NCBI GenBank assembly: GCA_049516635.1
Contig: JBEKSX010000106.1
Coordinates: 1-9,434 of the forward strand
DNA: 9,434 nucleotides
Direction of reading: 5' to 3'
Origin: JBEKSX01 sp049516635
GTDB lineage: Bacteria > Bacteroidota > Ignavibacteria > Tepidaquicellales > OLB5
In this document: piece by piece, positions 6,740 through 9,434 of the stretch
Position numbering within the stretch: position 1 is the stretch's first letter
Layout: each line of letters starts with the position of its first letter
The notes under the pieces: model-generated
Seen by the model: only the letters and a program-made list of their open reading frames with translations
What the model was told of the DNA's origin: nothing
Databases searched by the model: none
Program-made: the position numbers and the translations under genes

Positions 6740-7285
6740 ATGTCTATGCGAAAACTTACACACGAAGAAGTGGGGAGAAAAAGGATAACTCTGGATGACA
6801 GCAAGAAGGCAAAGCGTCACCCTGTCTATGTTCTTTGCGATAATATCAGGAGCATCTATAATGTCGGCTCCATTTTCCGGACTTCGGACGCTGCTCTGAT
6901 AGAGAAACTCTACCTCACGGGTTACACACCTTATCCCCCGAGACCTGAGATCGAAAAAGTCGCGTTGGGTTCCACAGAAAGTGTTCTATGGGAATATGTA
7001 AAAGATCCTCTCGATGTCATCTCAAGCTTAAAAGATCGCGGGATAAAGCTTGCAAGTCTCGAGATAACCACGAACAGCAGAAAATACTATGATTTAACTA
7101 ACACAGATTTTCCTTTATGTCTTATTCTCGGGAATGAATTGAGCGGGATTTCTAACGAGATTATTGAAAGATGTGATTTTTCCCTTGAGATCCCTCAGTA
7201 CGGTTATAAACATTCCATGAACGTATCTGTGGCTTACGGAATAGCTGTTTTCGAGATTGTGAGGGCGTTCAGGAACGGTAAGTGA
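6740..7285 (+). CDS. TrmH/SpoU-family RNA 2'-O-ribose methyltransferase
   Basis: 181 residues, a compact SPOUT methyltransferase without extra domains. SpoU enzymes transfer a methyl group from S-adenosylmethionine to a ribose 2'-OH in tRNA or rRNA, through a trefoil-knot fold and a dimeric active site. All three family motifs are present. Motif 1 is NVGSIFRTSDA (41-51), with the conserved Asn41 and Arg47. Motif 2 is LILGNELSGIS (128-138). Motif 3 is IPQYGYKHSMNVSVAYGIA (151-169), with the Asn-Val-Ser-Val-Ala core of the knot. The target RNA cannot be told from the sequence; the length fits a single-domain TrmH/TrmL-like enzyme rather than RlmB, which has an extra N-terminal domain. Two starts are possible, ATG at 6740 or ATG at 6746 (MRKLTHEEV); neither has a clear ribosome site. 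It follows the outer-membrane protein gene by 56 nt and may be read through from it; TAAATTTA at 6715-6722 is a weak -7-like element without a partner. Its stop is 6 nt from that of the convergent amidohydrolase gene. Confidence 0.93.
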   Translation: MSMRKLTHEEVGRKRITLDDSKKAKRHPVYVLCDNIRSIYNVGSIFRTSDAALIEKLYLTGYTPYPPRPEIEKVALGSTESVLWEYVKDPLDVISSLKDRGIKLASLEITTNSRKYYDLTNTDFPLCLILGNELSGISNEIIERCDFSLEIPQYGYKHSMNVSVAYGIAVFEIVRAFRNGK

Positions 7286-7291
7286 CGGATA

Positions 7292-8893
7292 CTAAATATC
7301 TCTGCTCGAGTATACCTCTTTTCCATTCATATATGTTTTGAGAATTTTCGCTTTAGATAATTCTTCCGGTAGCATTTCGAACAGGTCATCTTCCATTATG
7401 ACAAAATCCGCTGTTATCCCCTCTGTTATCGACCCTCTTTTGTTTTCATTAAAACTTGCAAAAGCATTGTTGATCGTATAAGCTTTGATGCAGTTATGCA
7501 GGTCTATGCTGTTTTCTTTATAAAAGATGCGTTCACCGATATTTCTTGTTACTGCAGATTGTATAGTTACAAAGGGATTAATTTCAACTATGGGGAAATC
7601 CGTTCCGAAGTTTAATATGACTCCTCTATCGAGCAGGTGTTTATAATTGTGCGTTCTTTTCACCTCTCTATAGGATAATTTTTCAATTGCTATCTTCGCA
7701 TCATATTTCATGTGATGAGGCTGTACCGATACGATTGTACCGAGCTTTTTAAACCTGTCAAAATCTGCTTCATCTATGTGCTGGGCATGCTCGATGCGGA
7801 ATCTCCTGTCTACTTGTCCGTTCTCTTTTTCTAATCTTTCGCAAATGTCCAGCACATCGGATACTGCTTTGTCTCCTATAGCATGGATCATTATCTGCTT
7901 ATGCTTCAGATTGATCTTCCTTGCTAATTCATAGATCTGCCCTGATTCAGCCATTTCGGTTCTATAACCGTTCGATGATTTTCCCTTGTAATTCTCTTTG
8001 AACAGCGCTGTTTCCGAACCCAATGCACCGTCATAGAATGCTTTGAATCCTTTTATGCTGAACAGTTCGGGATCTATTTGTTTTGTATACTCTGAATATT
8101 TTTCAAGGTTATCTATCTCATTAAATGGAAGGTATGAGCTTATTCTTAACTGCAGCTTTCCTGTTTCGTACAGCTTTATATAAACGTCCATATCTTCTTT
8201 CCTGGTGATATCCGAGACCCCGGTGATACCGTATGAATGCATTATCCCCGTCATTTCCTCCACCGCCGAGACCTTCTCGATTAACGTTGATTTCGGGATT
8301 TTAGCGAATACGTAGTCCAATGCATCTTCTTTTACTATGCCTGACGGGTCACCTGTTCTGTTCACAGGTATCTCATCCGCTTTAAAACTGTCTCTTCGTT
8401 GAAGTATACCGGACTGCTCCATTGCAAGAGAGTTGCATATACCGGAGTGATAATCATAGTTGGTAATAAATACGGGCTTATCTGAATAGATATCGTCCAG
8501 GATATTATGCAATAAATTATCTGTATCCGGAAAGAGCTTGCCGATATTGAGGTTTCCTCCCTGAAGCCATTTAGTATTTGGATTCTTTTCGGCATAGTCG
8601 GATATTATCTTTTTCAGCTCTTCCGGGGAATTTACATCGGTGCAATCGATCTTCTTCCGTATGAGTGAACCGTAAACGAGATGCACATGTCCATCCGTGA
8701 AAGCCGGTAATACAAGATGGTTCTTTAGATCTATTATTCTCTCGAAATTACGTTTTAGCGTGTCTTCAGAGCCTGTCCCTTTATAAGAAAAAACTCCATC
8801 TGTGATGCCAAAGGATGACAGGAAATTTCCGTTTTCCTGCCATATTTTCCCATTATTGAATAATATGGAATCTGAGCTATCCTGCTTGTTCAT
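7292..8893 (-). CDS. Amidohydrolase_3 (YtcJ-like) metal-dependent hydrolase
   Basis: 533 residues, the usual size for the YtcJ/Amidohydrolase_3 family, with no signal peptide, so probably cytoplasmic. A small N-terminal beta-domain (residues 9-60) leads into the TIM barrel. Visible metal and active-site elements are the HxH motif in LPAFTDGHVHL (His69, His71), YDYHSGICNS (144-153) with His149, KGFKAFYDGALGSETA (281-296) with Lys284, IMIHAIGDKA (334-343) with His337, RIEHAQ (366-371) with His369, and FGTDFP (429-434) with Asp432. The C-terminal strand pair (about 487-528) closes the composite domain. The family hydrolyses C-N bonds in formamides, amides or cyclic ureides, but members are very poorly assigned and the substrate cannot be read here. 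The metal ligands are intact, so it should be active. The start is ATG at 8893, following gpsA by 37 nt on the same strand, so the two may be cotranscribed; no metabolic link is evident. Confidence 0.92.
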   Translation of the reverse strand: MNKQDSSDSILFNNGKIWQENGNFLSSFGITDGVFSYKGTGSEDTLKRNFERIIDLKNHLVLPAFTDGHVHLVYGSLIRKKIDCTDVNSPEELKKIISDYAEKNPNTKWLQGGNLNIGKLFPDTDNLLHNILDDIYSDKPVFITNYDYHSGICNSLAMEQSGILQRRDSFKADEIPVNRTGDPSGIVKEDALDYVFAKIPKSTLIEKVSAVEEMTGIMHSYGITGVSDITRKEDMDVYIKLYETGKLQLRISSYLPFNEIDNLEKYSEYTKQIDPELFSIKGFKAFYDGALGSETALFKENYKGKSSNGYRTEMAESGQIYELARKINLKHKQIMIHAIGDKAVSDVLDICERLEKENGQVDRRFRIEHAQHIDEADFDRFKKLGTIVSVQPHHMKYDAKIAIEKLSYREVKRTHNYKHLLDRGVILNFGTDFPIVEINPFVTIQSAVTRNIGERIFYKENSIDLHNCIKAYTINNAFASFNENKRGSITEGITADFVIMEDDLFEMLPEELSKAKILKTYMNGKEVYSSRDI

Positions 8894-8930
8894 TTGCTCT
8901 GGTATTTAAACGAAATAGTGAAGGTAAGCC

Positions 8931-9434
8931 TCAATGTTCGGTCTTTAAGTTGCGTGTCATCAATATCTTGGTCGCCTTATGCGGATTATTTCCATGAAAT
9001 AGAACTTTATGGACCTGTTCGATAATGGGCAGTTCCACATTTATTTTCTTTGCAAGTTCATGGGTAGACTCTGTTGTCGATACGCCCTCGGCAACCATTT
9101 TCATCTCCGCCAGTATGTCTTTTAGTTTTCTTCCTTTCCCGATCTCTTCTCCGACAAACCGATTGCGGGATAGCTTGCTGTTGCAAGTGACAATAAGGTC
9201 ACCTATCCCGGATAAACCGTAGAAAGTATGTTCGTGGGCTCCTAGTCTAACCCCGAGGCGTGTGATCTCGGTTATTCCTCTTGTCATAATAGCCGCCTTC
9301 GTATTATCTCCGAACCCGGCTCCGTCTGATATTCCGGCTGCCAGTGCGATAATGTTTTTCAATGCTCCGCCCATTTCAACACCGATGACATCATCACTGC
9401 TGTATACCCGGAAAAATTTATTTGAAAATGCTTT
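8931..9434 (-). CDS. gpsA: Glycerol-3-phosphate dehydrogenase [NAD(P)+], C-terminal half (5' end outside window)
   Basis: 167 residues are visible and the frame stays open to the right edge, so the true start lies beyond 9434; the methionine at 9374 is internal, since the residues before it (FFRVYSSDDVIGVE) fit the family. The enzyme reduces dihydroxyacetone phosphate to sn-glycerol 3-phosphate for phospholipid synthesis, in the cytoplasm. The visible part is the C-terminal helical substrate domain. It has GGALKN with the catalytic Lys, GFGDNTKAAIMTRG, then SGIGDLIVTCNSKLSRN, which contains the second catalytic region and the conserved Arg-Asn that contacts substrate and cofactor. It ends in the family-typical PHKATKILMTRNLKTE. 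Full-length GpsA is about 330 residues, so roughly the N-terminal Rossmann half is missing from view. No truncation or frameshift is seen in the visible part. It is the upstream neighbour of the amidohydrolase gene, 37 nt apart. Confidence 0.96.
   Translation of the reverse strand, partial: KAFSNKFFRVYSSDDVIGVEMGGALKNIIALAAGISDGAGFGDNTKAAIMTRGITEITRLGVRLGAHEHTFYGLSGIGDLIVTCNSKLSRNRFVGEEIGKGRKLKDILAEMKMVAEGVSTTESTHELAKKINVELPIIEQVHKVLFHGNNPHKATKILMTRNLKTEH

Noticed and set aside
9372..9374. Methionine codon as the start of gpsA.
   Set aside because: The frame extends to the right edge and the residues before it match the conserved GpsA segment preceding GGALKN.
1..9434. Signs of a mobile island, defence system, CRISPR array or RNA gene.
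   Set aside because: No transposase, integrase, terminal repeats, spaced direct repeats, or tRNA/rRNA-like folds were seen; the genes look like ordinary housekeeping and envelope genes.

Overview
The window looks like chromosomal DNA from a member of the Bacteroidota/Ignavibacteriota/Chlorobi side of the tree. This is inferred from three things: AT-rich spacers with few Shine-Dalgarno sequences, two spacer sites resembling the Bacteroidota promoter consensus (TTTG, about 20 nt, TAnnTTTG), and a very large outer-membrane protein of a kind I associate with those lineages. There is no mobile element, CRISPR array, tRNA or rRNA. All seven genes read as intact except the two cut by the window edges, and coding density is very high; the longest spacer is 209 bp.

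Layout. (1) Positions 1-926 (+): C-terminal part of a MOP/Wzx-type polysaccharide flippase. (2) 923-1654 (-): a six-helix membrane protein of unrecognised family with a His-rich tail, whose stop codon overlaps that of the flippase. (3) 1655-1863: a divergent spacer with one promoter candidate on each strand. (4) 1864-7285 (+): a three-gene run made of a YcbB-type L,D-transpeptidase, a 1194-residue outer-membrane protein, and a TrmH/SpoU RNA 2'-O-methyltransferase. (5) 7292-9434 (-): an Amidohydrolase_3 (YtcJ-like) enzyme, preceded in the same direction by gpsA (glycerol-3-phosphate dehydrogenase), which runs off the right edge.

How they fit together. Several genes serve the cell envelope: the flippase (surface glycan export), the L,D-transpeptidase (peptidoglycan cross-linking or protein anchoring), the outer-membrane protein, and gpsA (glycerol-3-phosphate for phospholipids). 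The methyltransferase and amidohydrolase look like unrelated neighbours. I see no clear new defence or mobile system. The parts most worth a second look are the membrane protein at 923-1654, which carries what looks like an internal duplication with paired His, Cys and Asp residues, and the outer-membrane protein, which has an internal repeat whose second copy contains a textbook EF-hand-type calcium loop.
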